From Geobacteraceae bacterium (GTDB lineage Bacteria > Desulfobacterota > Desulfuromonadia > Geobacterales > Pseudopelobacteraceae): a stretch of 64,000 nt of DNA. Both the position numbers and the translations under genes were made by a program. This document shows positions 9,158-17,812 of the stretch, piece after piece. Under the pieces are notes generated by a model. The model was not told where the DNA came from and searched no databases. It saw nothing but the letters and a program-made list of their open reading frames with translations. The first letter of the stretch is position 1. Each line of letters starts with the position of its first letter. The stretch covers positions 1 to 64,000 of the forward strand of contig JANXYR010000080.1 in NCBI GenBank assembly GCA_025355965.1. Direction: 5' to 3'.

Positions 9158-9961
9158 TCATATTCGAGGCCGTAATAGCCACCCACCATGCTTGCGATAA
9201 TAATAAATCAATCCAAATAAATGGCTGATTGATGTTTTAGACAGCGGCTTTCTATGCGTTATCTGCTGGGTATGATGCAAAACTGTAAATGCTGGGAAAT
9301 AAAGTATGCTGAATCCGGCCAACCAGACCCGTAATGAATAGTCGATATCTTCTGGGGCATAAAATATCTTTTCATCTAGATACCCGACCTTCTGCAGTAG
9401 TTCTTTCCTGAAAAACCAACAGGCAGATATGGCTGTGTCAACTTCGCACTCATCAAGAAAGGGAAAATTTTCATAAAAATCATTGTTTTTTGAGCCTACC
9501 CCAAAAATAATTCTGGGGATTTTTATCAGCTTATTCAGCATTGTTGGAAAACGCTTGACCGAGTTCTGCACTGTACCATCCGGCAATAGAAGACGAGGAG
9601 CGATTATGCCGATATGTTCGTCCATTTCAATCCGTTGCAACAGGGATTTCAGGCTACCCTCTCCCAGCTCAGTATCGGAATCTAAAATACACACCGTTGC
9701 TCCACGCACCATTTTCAAGGCCAAATTACGGGAATACGTTGTCCCCCAATTCTGCCCCAAAGAGATCAGTTGGAATGTATCTTGATAACGCTCTTGAAAT
9801 GCCCTGACAACTTCAGAAGAGCTATCGATTGAACCGTTATCGACTATGATAGCTTCAAAATATATTCCTTCCGAAGTACATTTGTTAATGATTGACTCGA
9901 AACATCTCGCAAGATATTTCTCCGAATTCCAGCTCAATATTACAAATGACAGATCCTTCAC
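9158..9961 (-). CDS. Glycosyltransferase family 2 (rhamnosyltransferase-like)
   Basis: A 267-residue GT2 enzyme starting LSFVILSWNSEKYLARCF. It has the ILDSDTEL metal-binding motif, the IGIIAPRLLLPDGTVQNS segment that is common in WbbL/rhamnosyltransferase-type enzymes, and FYAPEDIDYSLRVWLAGF with the catalytic acidic pair. The start is GTG at 9961 and shares GTGA with the stop of the preceding DUF218 gene, so the two are co-translated. Its length is short but the catalytic domain is complete. Rhamnosyl specificity is a family resemblance, not shown. Confidence 0.87.
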   Translation of the reverse strand: MKDLSFVILSWNSEKYLARCFESIINKCTSEGIYFEAIIVDNGSIDSSSEVVRAFQERYQDTFQLISLGQNWGTTYSRNLALKMVRGATVCILDSDTELGEGSLKSLLQRIEMDEHIGIIAPRLLLPDGTVQNSVKRFPTMLNKLIKIPRIIFGVGSKNNDFYENFPFLDECEVDTAISACWFFRKELLQKVGYLDEKIFYAPEDIDYSLRVWLAGFSILYFPAFTVLHHTQQITHRKPLSKTSISHLFGLIYYYRKHGGWLLRPRI

Positions 9962-10545
9962 GGCTTCTCCAACTTCGGCAGCAATCCCAACAATCCAAAC
10001 CTGAATCTGTAGTACAGCATTTTTACGTATTCCAATACAGCATTCTTAACGCTGGGCTCAGTTGACTGTACCCCGTAAACACCTAACTCTTGTGATTGAT
10101 CCTTAAGAACTAATCGGAAAATCCATAAGGCACGACTAGCATGATAATCAGAGGTCACTAACAGCAATCTTTGAAGTTGATGCATCTGTAAGTATCTACT
10201 AACTGCAAGAGCATCATATATTGTACCACTACCGTAATATGGAAGTCGGACAATCTGATTTTGAGGGACTCCGGAAAGTTTCAAAAGCTCTTCAACCTGT
10301 TCAATATGATACAGATTGCGCTGGTATTTACTAGACCAACCTCCAAGCACACCATCATTGGCCAGAATAATAACTGGTACACTACCATCACGGTAGAGTG
10401 CCGCTACTGATGGGGCCCGTTCTTGATAGCTGCCTGCTAGTAAAATGATCGCATCCGCTCGCATCGGAAAAGCTTTCGGATCCGACCCGACACAAGAGCA
10501 AATAAACATAACTGAAATACATAAAAACAAGTAGTTAACACGCAT
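9958..10545 (-). CDS. DUF218 / YdcF-like protein, probable lipoprotein
   Basis: A 195-residue DUF218 (ElyC/SanA/YdcF-like) protein. The core features are DAIILLAGSYQERAPSVAAL, a VTSDYHASRALWIF segment near the C-terminus, and a nucleotide-like fold expected from the family. The N-terminus, MRVNYLFLCISVMFICSC, is a hydrophobic signal with a possible lipobox ending at C18; a cysteine at -2 makes the lipobox imperfect, so it could instead be a plain signal or membrane anchor. DUF218 proteins act in envelope polysaccharide and lipid carrier processes, but their biochemistry is poorly defined. Its stop overlaps the start of the next glycosyltransferase. Confidence 0.75.
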   Translation of the reverse strand: MRVNYLFLCISVMFICSCVGSDPKAFPMRADAIILLAGSYQERAPSVAALYRDGSVPVIILANDGVLGGWSSKYQRNLYHIEQVEELLKLSGVPQNQIVRLPYYGSGTIYDALAVSRYLQMHQLQRLLLVTSDYHASRALWIFRLVLKDQSQELGVYGVQSTEPSVKNAVLEYVKMLYYRFRFGLLGLLPKLEKP

Positions 10546-10665
10546 GGCAGCAAATTTATCGTTTCAACCTACGTGCTGAAACTGTCAGACATATCTAGAT
10601 GGTCATCAGGTCACCAGATACATCTTCCCTTTTCTTGTCGGCTTCAACATCCTTTCCCAATACAA

Positions 10666-11931
10666 TTAAAAAGACTTCTTCACTTCTACAATCGCTTTGT
10701 TGATCTGGTTTGCACCTACAGTCGAGTCAAGTTCATACTGATTTGTGACGTATGAGTAAGTCAATCCGAGCGTAAGTTCATTCTTGAGTGCGTAGCTCAT
10801 TCCGGCAACTCCGGTGAAACGATATGGATAATCAGCTGCCGTTTTCTGGCTGAATCGCTCCCCTGCCGCACTCAGATTGGCAGTGAGGTTCTGAAACACT
10901 TCGTAGCGCAACTTTGCGGAGAAACCAAGAGTACTATGATCTATGAGATTGGTAACCATGTTAACGTATTCTGCATAAGACGCGGATAACCCGATTATGC
11001 CGCGCTGCAGCTCTTTTTCCAGCTTTCCGCTGTAGCTGGTTTCCTTGGTAGAAACGGCCAGCGGGTCTTCGGTTGTCGCCACCTTGGTTTCAAACGTTGC
11101 CACGGCTAAGTGCAAATCATGAGTGACGCCGGCATTCCAGAAAAGATAATTCACTTTTAGGCCTGTATCAAATTGCTGCCAACTGTTGCCGATCTGGCCG
11201 AAGATAAAAGACTTGTCGGCATAATCGTATTTGAAACCACCACTCAGATCATGCCTGTTGAACTGACTGGGGAGTGATTCAAGACGTGTGTAAGCGTATC
11301 TTGTATTGAGGCTGAATTTGGAGGTTACATCGTGGGTCAGGTCGGCGAAACCGCGGTGCTCCTGCTTTTCAATTCCTGCCGGGTCCCAATAGCGGGTATC
11401 GGTAAAACTATAGCCGGTCTTAAAAGTGTTCTCTCCCCTCAAACGCCAGAGCATATAGGGGGAAATGACGGCTATGTTCTGATCCGTCTGATTAAGAAAC
11501 AGGCTGCTTTCAGTTGCTACGTTGCGAGAAGGATCGAGTGTAACCCGGTGATACATGTCGCTGAGATCAAGAAAAAGGAAATTATCAATCAGTGCAATGT
11601 TTCCCTTCAACGCTGCATCATGGTTGTATTCATTGCCTTTGCTGTTTCGGGCATAGTTGCGAAACTCGAAAGTATAGGCCGTATCCCACGTCCAGAGAGG
11701 GGACAAGTAATGAAGGGTTCCTCCAGGTCTTATCCGGGTTATATATTCTGTGTTTTTGTTGGTGGATTGTTCTAATATATTGTCAGTTACTTCCTCGCTG
11801 ATCTCCAAAAATGGTTTGAATGAACTGTCAGCAGCCGACACAAGTACTGGAGACAAGAGCATGGAGGCACTACTCATAAAAATGCATACACCTGAGCAAG
11901 ATACTATCCAGTTTTTTTGGATGCTATTCAT
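10666..11931 (-). CDS. Outer-membrane beta-barrel protein of the exosortase-associated EPS system (TIGR03016-like)
   Basis: A 421-residue protein with a signal peptide (hydrophobic run to about residue 33, ending in VLVSAADS) followed by alternating beta-strand sequence rich in aromatic residues, and a C-terminal phenylalanine (IVEVKKSF), as expected for BAM-dependent barrels. Its order after the ExeA-like ATPase and tyrosine kinase matches the PEP-CTERM/EPS neighbourhood in which the TIGR03016 family sits. It may be the outer-membrane outlet for the polymer, which would fit the Wza-like protein here lacking a lipobox. Its ATG overlaps the ATPase stop by four bases. Confidence 0.75.
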   Translation of the reverse strand: MNSIQKNWIVSCSGVCIFMSSASMLLSPVLVSAADSSFKPFLEISEEVTDNILEQSTNKNTEYITRIRPGGTLHYLSPLWTWDTAYTFEFRNYARNSKGNEYNHDAALKGNIALIDNFLFLDLSDMYHRVTLDPSRNVATESSLFLNQTDQNIAVISPYMLWRLRGENTFKTGYSFTDTRYWDPAGIEKQEHRGFADLTHDVTSKFSLNTRYAYTRLESLPSQFNRHDLSGGFKYDYADKSFIFGQIGNSWQQFDTGLKVNYLFWNAGVTHDLHLAVATFETKVATTEDPLAVSTKETSYSGKLEKELQRGIIGLSASYAEYVNMVTNLIDHSTLGFSAKLRYEVFQNLTANLSAAGERFSQKTAADYPYRFTGVAGMSYALKNELTLGLTYSYVTNQYELDSTVGANQINKAIVEVKKSF

Positions 11932-13115
11932 TTTGGGTGGGCGGCTGTATTGTCGCCAAAGACTGAGAAACGCTGCATAAAACCAATTTTATGTTTCTCA
12001 CGTATCGCGTCGTTGTTGTTTCCCCTGTTTCTGAGCTCCTCCATTTTTCTGTTCAAATACAGAAAATTGGAGTCGGCTTTGGCAATATGTAACGTGACGG
12101 AGGACTGGAATGCGGCAAAACGTTCGTTCTGGCCTTTGACAGCTGTGTGCAGTTGAGATTCAATGTTCTGCCCAATTGCATCGATGCGCCGCGAAATATC
12201 AGAAAGAGTGATTTGCAGTTCCTGGTCAGGCAGTGACTTTTGCGCTGCAGACAAGAGGCTGTTGTCCTGTCCACTGTTTTGCTCATCTGCAGCCGTCGTC
12301 CAGTAATAGTTTTCAAAATCCAGGTCGCCGATGACTTCATGGATCATATCAACAGTGATCAATGTGGTTTCTTCTGCAAAAGCTGAAAGCATAAGAAAGT
12401 CACAGATTATGTTGATCAGACGGGGTATTCCGCGGCTGTAGCAGAAAACCACATCCAAAGACTCTGGCGAGAAGTGGACCGCCGAAGAGTTCCCTGCAAC
12501 TTCAAGGCGGCGCGTTATATACTGTTCAACCTCCACACGACTGAGCGCCTGCAGGTGACAGTTTATATTGATTCGCTGCCGTAACTGGCGCAGTTCAGGG
12601 ACCGCAAGAATTGTCCTTAACTCCGGCTGACCGACAAGTATTATTTGCAGCAGTTTACTGGTAGAAGCTTCAAGGTTTGAAAGCATGCGTACCTCTTCCA
12701 GCAGTTCTGAGGTAAGGTTTTGGGCCTCATCAATAATCAAAATTGGCTGGTTGCCGCAGGAATACTGTTCGATTAAAAATCCGTTAAGATCCCGGATCAA
12801 TGTGACTTTATCCTTTCCCTGAACAACAAGTCCAAAGTCCTCATTGATCATAGCCAGTAACTGCTCGGAGGTTACGCGGGTATTAAATATCTTCGAAACG
12901 ACAACATTCTCGTAGCATTTGTCCAGAAGATCCCGGATCAATGTGGTCTTTCCTGATCCGACTTCTCCGGTAAGGAGGACAAATCCGGAGCGCTCTCTGA
13001 TACCATAGTCCAGATAGGTCAGCGCCTTTTTGTGAGACTTGCTCAGATAGATGAACCTCGGGTCTGGAAGCAAGTCAAACGGTTTGATATTAAGTTTAAA
13101 ATAGGATTCATACAT
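11928..13115 (-). CDS. ExeA-like AAA ATPase of the EPS locus (XrtA-associated ATPase, TIGR03015-like)
   Basis: A 395-residue ATPase of the GspA/ExeA superfamily. It starts MYESYFKLNIKPFDLLPDPR, has Walker A GEVGSGKT at about residues 50-57 and Walker B ILIIDEAQNL at about 125-134, and ends with a ~110-residue extension containing a heptad-like segment. In exosortase-linked EPS clusters such an ATPase lies beside the CpsD kinase, as here. I choose the ATG at 13115 (GGAG nine bases upstream) over the in-frame GTG at 13121. A related ATPase, GspA-like, occurs at 47301-48164. Its role in EPS export is inferred from context. Confidence 0.84.
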   Translation of the reverse strand: MYESYFKLNIKPFDLLPDPRFIYLSKSHKKALTYLDYGIRERSGFVLLTGEVGSGKTTLIRDLLDKCYENVVVSKIFNTRVTSEQLLAMINEDFGLVVQGKDKVTLIRDLNGFLIEQYSCGNQPILIIDEAQNLTSELLEEVRMLSNLEASTSKLLQIILVGQPELRTILAVPELRQLRQRININCHLQALSRVEVEQYITRRLEVAGNSSAVHFSPESLDVVFCYSRGIPRLINIICDFLMLSAFAEETTLITVDMIHEVIGDLDFENYYWTTAADEQNSGQDNSLLSAAQKSLPDQELQITLSDISRRIDAIGQNIESQLHTAVKGQNERFAAFQSSVTLHIAKADSNFLYLNRKMEELRNRGNNNDAIREKHKIGFMQRFSVFGDNTAAHPK

Positions 13116-13151
13116 ATGCACATGCTCCGATAACTGTAAAACTGGTGTTAT

Positions 13152-13982
13152 CTATCTGATTTGGCCATAATTACGATAACTAGTATACTTTTCATCATTA
13201 CGGTCGATGAGGACATCATTATAGACCATGCCCAATAAACCGCACCCTTTCAGGGCATCAATTGCTTCTCTAACATTTTCCCGCGAAGCTAGCCGTTCCT
13301 TGACGACAAAAAGGACTCCATCCACAAGGAGTGACAACGTGCGGGCTTCTGCAAACGGGAGAACCGGAGGACTATCAAAGATGATAAAGCGGTCATGGTA
13401 GCGGTTCTTCATATCCGCTATCAGTTCCCTGGTTTTTTGCGACGCAAACAGTTCAGGAGGGTTGATAACTTCACGTCCAGCGGTAATCACTGAAAGCTTG
13501 CCGATGCCTGTCGGAATAATAACGTCGCCAATCTCGGCTTCACCGAGAAGGCAGTCAGAGAAACCAATTTTCTGTTCAATATCAAGATAGCGGTGGATAG
13601 ATGGCCTGCGTAAATCGGCATCAATCAGCAGCACGGTATGGTCGTACTCTTGAGCCAGGCTTATGGCAAGATTTAATGCGGTGAGACTCTTACCTTCATT
13701 CGGAACCGCACTAGTAACCTGTACCGTATTGCTGAACGTAGCCCCTTTAGTCAATTTTATCAGCTCTGTTTTCAGCTTACGGAATTCTTCACTGAGTGGT
13801 GAGTAGGGATCATCCGTGTTTATTAGAAAGATGCTACTGGGCACAATAACTTCCGTGACTGCCAAGGGAGGAGGCATATAAATCGGACGGAGTTCTGGTT
13901 GCTGTAGCTGAGACGCTGCTGGCGCTAGCGCGCCCTGCCTGATTTGTGCCGCTCGTTCCATCGCCTTTTCAATTCTACTCAT
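13152..13982 (-). CDS. CpsD/CapB-type tyrosine autokinase of the EPS locus
   Basis: A 276-residue BY-kinase cytoplasmic domain that phosphorylates tyrosines and controls polymer length together with the Wzz-like partner. The opening MSRIEKAMERAAQIRQG is characteristic of the exosortase-associated branch (TIGR03018). Walker A is SAVPNEGKS (91-99), Walker A' is VLLIDADLRRP (117-127), and FIIFDSPPVLP is the Walker B-like segment. The tail EKYTSYRNYGQIR has three tyrosines that are likely autophosphorylation sites, fewer than in E. coli Wzc. It lies downstream of the Wzz-like gene with a 47-base gap. Confidence 0.88.
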   Translation of the reverse strand: MSRIEKAMERAAQIRQGALAPAASQLQQPELRPIYMPPPLAVTEVIVPSSIFLINTDDPYSPLSEEFRKLKTELIKLTKGATFSNTVQVTSAVPNEGKSLTALNLAISLAQEYDHTVLLIDADLRRPSIHRYLDIEQKIGFSDCLLGEAEIGDVIIPTGIGKLSVITAGREVINPPELFASQKTRELIADMKNRYHDRFIIFDSPPVLPFAEARTLSLLVDGVLFVVKERLASRENVREAIDALKGCGLLGMVYNDVLIDRNDEKYTSYRNYGQIR

Positions 13983-14029
13983 GTTCCACCTTGTTATCGG
14001 TTGAATTAATATTTGTTGCTGAAATTTGT

Positions 14030-15496
14030 TTAGTTGTTAAAACTGGATAACCTGGATAAAATACTGTAAATTTTATTGACACCAAGGGCCTCTAGCACAA
14101 GAACTGCAAGGATCACCGAGAAATAGACCCCGGAAGCTATGTAAAGCCTACGGTCGTGACATACCTGCACTTTGACCTGTTGCGGGTCCTCGATCTGAGG
14201 TATTACAGCAAGAATAGGCAAGCCAAAGTTCGCAGCCATGTCGACATTTTTAACAGAATCATCGACCTGATCCTTGAGTATAACCAGCCCGATCCCTCCG
14301 CTTATTCCTGCAATAATACCAAGTAGAATCAGTTTTACACGATTCGGACTAACCGGAATAACAGGCAGTACCGCCGGATCGACAATCCTGAAAACGGTTG
14401 ATTTATCCTGAACCTCCATCTGTTTAGAAACTTCGGACTGCCCCTGACGAGCGGCCATTGACTCGTAGATATTTTTCTGTGAATTTTTCTCGCGTTCAAG
14501 GCCTTCAAGCGTAGACCTTGCGGCAGGGATACTTTGTAATAAAGCACGGTTTTTAGCTATATTTGCGCGGAGGTTAGCTTCAGCCTGCCGCATAGCTTTT
14601 AGCTCTGAAACACTCCGTTTGTACTCTAGCGATTCTGCTGGACGCCTATTGCCCTGTCCGTTCTTCTGCTGATCTTCCAGTGCCCGGATATCCTCTTTAA
14701 GTTGTATGATATCAGGGTATTTGTCGGTATATTGCAACTGAAGCTCCAGTAGCCTTTTCTGCAGTGCAGGTAGGTTTGACTGCATGGGGCTGTCTTTAGC
14801 CAAACTTGCAAGCACTGTTTCCAGTTGAGCCTGTTTTATGTTAAGATCATCTGCACGCTGCTGAGAGTCGTTGATATCTTTCAATAGTGAGGTCGGATCC
14901 ATGGATGCAACTGCTCCAGGACCACGTTTGAAGGCATTAGCCGCCTCTTCGGACTTTTGTAACTTTTCCTTGAAGACGTTCATCTGTTCAGAAAGAAACT
15001 GGGTTGCCCCGTAGGAGTCCTCACGCTTGCTGGATGTGTTCTCATCGATGTAACGCCTGACCAAAGCGTTGACGTAATCACGGGCCAGTTTAGGATTATG
15101 ATCCTTGAAAGAGATCATAAACAGGCCTTCTTTATCCTTGATCCTTATTGTTGTATGGTCTTGCAGGCTTTTGATCAGTTTTTCCTGTTCAGCTCCCCCG
15201 CCTTTTTTCAGATCCAGTTCATCGATAACTTTTTCTATCAGGGTCCTGCTGTTCAATGCGTAGGTCAAGGCCTTAATCTTTTCTTCTACAGAAGCGGAGT
15301 ACGCCAGTCCCTTGATCAGATCAGCAATGACACTTTTCTCTACAAACACAGTGCTATTGGCTTCATATACGCTGGGGAGCACGTAACAGGTTGCCGTTAC
15401 CACAGTCATAATTGCCAGCGCACTAACGATGCACAGAACTTTACTCTTTTTGACCAAGGCAAGATATTTCTTGTAGTCCATTTCGTTTGACGTCAT
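14030..15496 (-). CDS. Wzz/GumC-like chain-length determinant (PCP) of the EPS locus
   Basis: A 488-residue inner-membrane polysaccharide co-polymerase. There is one transmembrane helix near residues 19-40, a long periplasmic coiled-coil-rich region (about 60-380), the Wzz proline-rich motif in IVDPAVLPVIPVSPN, then a helix at about 386-405. A further hydrophobic helix (about 450-472) follows, as in the TIGR03007 exosortase-associated subgroup. The kinase domain is not fused but encoded next door at 13152-13982. It should work with that kinase, the Wza-like protein and PrsT in assembling the polymer. Confidence 0.86.
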   Translation of the reverse strand: MTSNEMDYKKYLALVKKSKVLCIVSALAIMTVVTATCYVLPSVYEANSTVFVEKSVIADLIKGLAYSASVEEKIKALTYALNSRTLIEKVIDELDLKKGGGAEQEKLIKSLQDHTTIRIKDKEGLFMISFKDHNPKLARDYVNALVRRYIDENTSSKREDSYGATQFLSEQMNVFKEKLQKSEEAANAFKRGPGAVASMDPTSLLKDINDSQQRADDLNIKQAQLETVLASLAKDSPMQSNLPALQKRLLELQLQYTDKYPDIIQLKEDIRALEDQQKNGQGNRRPAESLEYKRSVSELKAMRQAEANLRANIAKNRALLQSIPAARSTLEGLEREKNSQKNIYESMAARQGQSEVSKQMEVQDKSTVFRIVDPAVLPVIPVSPNRVKLILLGIIAGISGGIGLVILKDQVDDSVKNVDMAANFGLPILAVIPQIEDPQQVKVQVCHDRRLYIASGVYFSVILAVLVLEALGVNKIYSILSRLSSFNN

Positions 15497-15529
15497 CTAA
15501 TTCTCCACAGTTTGCTTACTAATTGGGTT

Positions 15530-16336
15530 TCAGAACAGACTTTCTTTGACGATGATGTAGTCTCCCGGTTTGAGCTTGATATTCAGTCCCAGTTTTCCGT
15601 CTTTTATTAAATCTTTTGCGCGAACAGGTATTGAGACCTCACTGCCTGCTTCCTTTCTTATGATCTGAGTGTCATTCTGACTGGCAAACTTTGTAAATCC
15701 TCCAGATTCAAGAATCGCTTCCATGACCGTTATACCATCTCTGTATTCTATGGTTTTGGGCATATTTACAGCGCCAAGCACATAGACGCTTTTATCCATC
15801 AATAGCGGTATAAACAGCGAATCGCCAGATTCAAGCATTGGATCTTCTTCGCTTTCACCACTAATGAACAGCTTATAAAAATCCTCCTTGATTTTTTTAC
15901 CGTTTCTCTTTAAGTATGATTTTTTCAGGTCGGCGGTTTTTATCTCTCCGAGAGTGCACAGAAGTTGCAAAAGTGTTGTTCTTCTGGAAAGATCATATAC
16001 TAATGCTTTGACCCCTCCTCCGAAGATGTATACCTTGCTGTTGGTAATGTCCCTGACTGTTACGGTTACAATAGGATTTTTTACCAACTCCTTGAGCTTG
16101 ATGGACAATGAAGACTGCAGATTGGCAGGGGTCTGACCACTGACAGAAACATCGCCTAATCCAGGAACTGTTATTTTCCCATCCGGGCGAACTTTGACTG
16201 AAAAAGTCAACTCCTTAACTCCCCATACAGCGATATCAAGTCCATCACCTTCACCAATAACATAATCCCCTGCAGTTGCAGGGAGCGAGACCATCAAGAT
16301 CATAGCTAGTGCCAAAAGAATCTGTTTAATATGCAT
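15530..16336 (-). CDS. Wza-like polysaccharide export protein (periplasmic, no lipobox)
   Basis: A 268-residue export protein with a signal peptide (cleavage expected after PATA, near residue 22), a polysaccharide export domain (DYVIGEGDGLDIAVWGVKEL through about residue 98) and two SLBB-like regions (about 100-180 and 185-262). GDGLDIAVWG and VRPDGKITVPGLGDV are typical of the domain. Unlike E. coli Wza, the signal lacks a lipobox cysteine and there is no C-terminal amphipathic barrel helix, so it is probably a soluble periplasmic ring or relies on the barrel protein at 10666-11931. It belongs to the TIGR03027-like group. Confidence 0.86.
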   Translation of the reverse strand: MHIKQILLALAMILMVSLPATAGDYVIGEGDGLDIAVWGVKELTFSVKVRPDGKITVPGLGDVSVSGQTPANLQSSLSIKLKELVKNPIVTVTVRDITNSKVYIFGGGVKALVYDLSRRTTLLQLLCTLGEIKTADLKKSYLKRNGKKIKEDFYKLFISGESEEDPMLESGDSLFIPLLMDKSVYVLGAVNMPKTIEYRDGITVMEAILESGGFTKFASQNDTQIIRKEAGSEVSIPVRAKDLIKDGKLGLNIKLKPGDYIIVKESLF

Positions 16337-16403
16337 CTTGTTTCCTCACGGGTAGAAAATATCCACCTTTAAAAAATGATAATTCACAGAAAATATTCTG
16401 CAG

Positions 16404-17801
16404 CTATCGTCCGCCGAATCCAAAGAGAACTACCTTGATCGTTTCAAAAAAAATAAGCGTATCCAGAGACGGGCAGATATTTTTTATATAGTAAAGGTCA
16501 TAACGCAATTTTTCAACAGCATCTTCAACTGTTGAACCGTATCGATACCTCACCTGTGCCCACCCAGTCAGTCCCGGTTTTATGAAGTGCCGCTTCGAAT
16601 AATATGGGATTATCTGCTTAAGTTTTTCAACAAATTCAGGGCGTTCCGGTCGTGGTCCTATAAAACTCATTTCACCTTTCAGCACATTGAACAGCTGGGG
16701 AATTTCATCGATTCGTGACCCTCTGAAAAACCGCCCGAGCTTGGTTATTCGGGGATCATTTTTCTCGGCCCAGACTGCACCGGTTCCCTTTTCAGCGTCT
16801 TGCCCCATTGTCCTGAATTTATATAGCACAAACAGTTTTTCCCTGTTACCGACACGTTCTTGCCTGAAAAAAACCGGACCTCTAGAATCAAACTTGATTG
16901 CAAGAGCAATCAACGGAAAGAATGGCAACGTTATCAGCAGACCTGTAAGTGCTAAAATAATATCCATAGAGCGCTTGCTGATGCTGAAGAGGGTTGTCAT
17001 GTGAAAGCCACTGGAGAAGATGAACCAGCCTGGAGTGATAGCTTCCAGCATAAGTTTACCTTGGATAAGTTCATAGAAAGACGGGGCATCCAAAATTTGA
17101 ATACTATTCAATTTGCATGAGAGAACATCCCTGAGAGGAAAGACTCCCCTTCTTTCGGCGAGTGCCACAACAATTACATCAGCCTGAACCCGCTGTGCTA
17201 TAGCAAGCAGACTGTCACAATTGCCCAGTATCATATCTTGAGGGACATCCAATTGTGCTGGTTCCGGATCATCCTCTTTAGAGTCGATATTACATGTTAC
17301 ATACCCGGCTAACGTAAAACTCTGCACATTTGGAGAGATCATTTCACCAATCCAGGCAGCCAAAGTGCCGGTCCCTAGGACCAGAACTCTCTGAGAAAAA
17401 CGAGAGTTTTTTTTCCCTATCAAGTAGAGGGAGTGACAGCAAAATTGTAAAATGGCAAAGAAGATGAGGAAGATAAATAGTACCCCGCGCCCCAGCACAA
17501 TATCTGGATCGGGATTGAGATAATATATCACCGAGAACAGGGCAAATGAGGTAATCGTCCCAAACGCAATATTGATGATTAAGGCTCGTTTGGTAAGATT
17601 TTTGTTCTGGTCGTAGACTTCCATTAGATACGAGGAAAACAGCAGAACGACAATAACAATAATCGCTAAATAAATTGTGGCGGGCTCAAACAGCCTCTGG
17701 CTAACATGATAATAGCCCAGCCTCACTGTAGCTGCTGAAAAAAGTGCAACTATAGCAAGCATGGCATCGATAACTATGTGAGTGTTTGTTTTAATCTTCA
17801 T
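16404..17801 (-). CDS. Undecaprenyl-phosphate sugar phosphotransferase (EpsB/WbaP-type initiating enzyme)
   Basis: A 465-residue initiating transferase that moves a sugar-1-phosphate from a nucleotide sugar to undecaprenyl phosphate, the first step of repeat-unit synthesis. About four N-terminal membrane helices lead into a Rossmann-like middle domain (VLVLGTGTLAAWIGEMI), and the catalytic bacterial sugar transferase domain fills residues ~273-465: KRSMDIILALTGLL, KFRTMGQDAEKGTGAVWAEK, SRIDEIPQLFNVLKGEMSFI, GPRPERPEF and KPGLTGWAQVRYRYG. The full-length three-domain form is as expected. The sugar is not predictable. It is 11 bases from the end of prsT. Confidence 0.9.
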   Translation of the reverse strand: MKIKTNTHIVIDAMLAIVALFSAATVRLGYYHVSQRLFEPATIYLAIIVIVVLLFSSYLMEVYDQNKNLTKRALIINIAFGTITSFALFSVIYYLNPDPDIVLGRGVLFIFLIFFAILQFCCHSLYLIGKKNSRFSQRVLVLGTGTLAAWIGEMISPNVQSFTLAGYVTCNIDSKEDDPEPAQLDVPQDMILGNCDSLLAIAQRVQADVIVVALAERRGVFPLRDVLSCKLNSIQILDAPSFYELIQGKLMLEAITPGWFIFSSGFHMTTLFSISKRSMDIILALTGLLITLPFFPLIALAIKFDSRGPVFFRQERVGNREKLFVLYKFRTMGQDAEKGTGAVWAEKNDPRITKLGRFFRGSRIDEIPQLFNVLKGEMSFIGPRPERPEFVEKLKQIIPYYSKRHFIKPGLTGWAQVRYRYGSTVEDAVEKLRYDLYYIKNICPSLDTLIFFETIKVVLFGFGGR

Positions 17802-17812
17802 GAATAACCCGA

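Noticed and set aside
10546..10665. Hairpin-like GGTCATCAGGTCACC sequence in the gap between the barrel and DUF218 genes
   Set aside because: The match is short and partly direct, not inverted; no T-run follows, so it is not called as a terminator.
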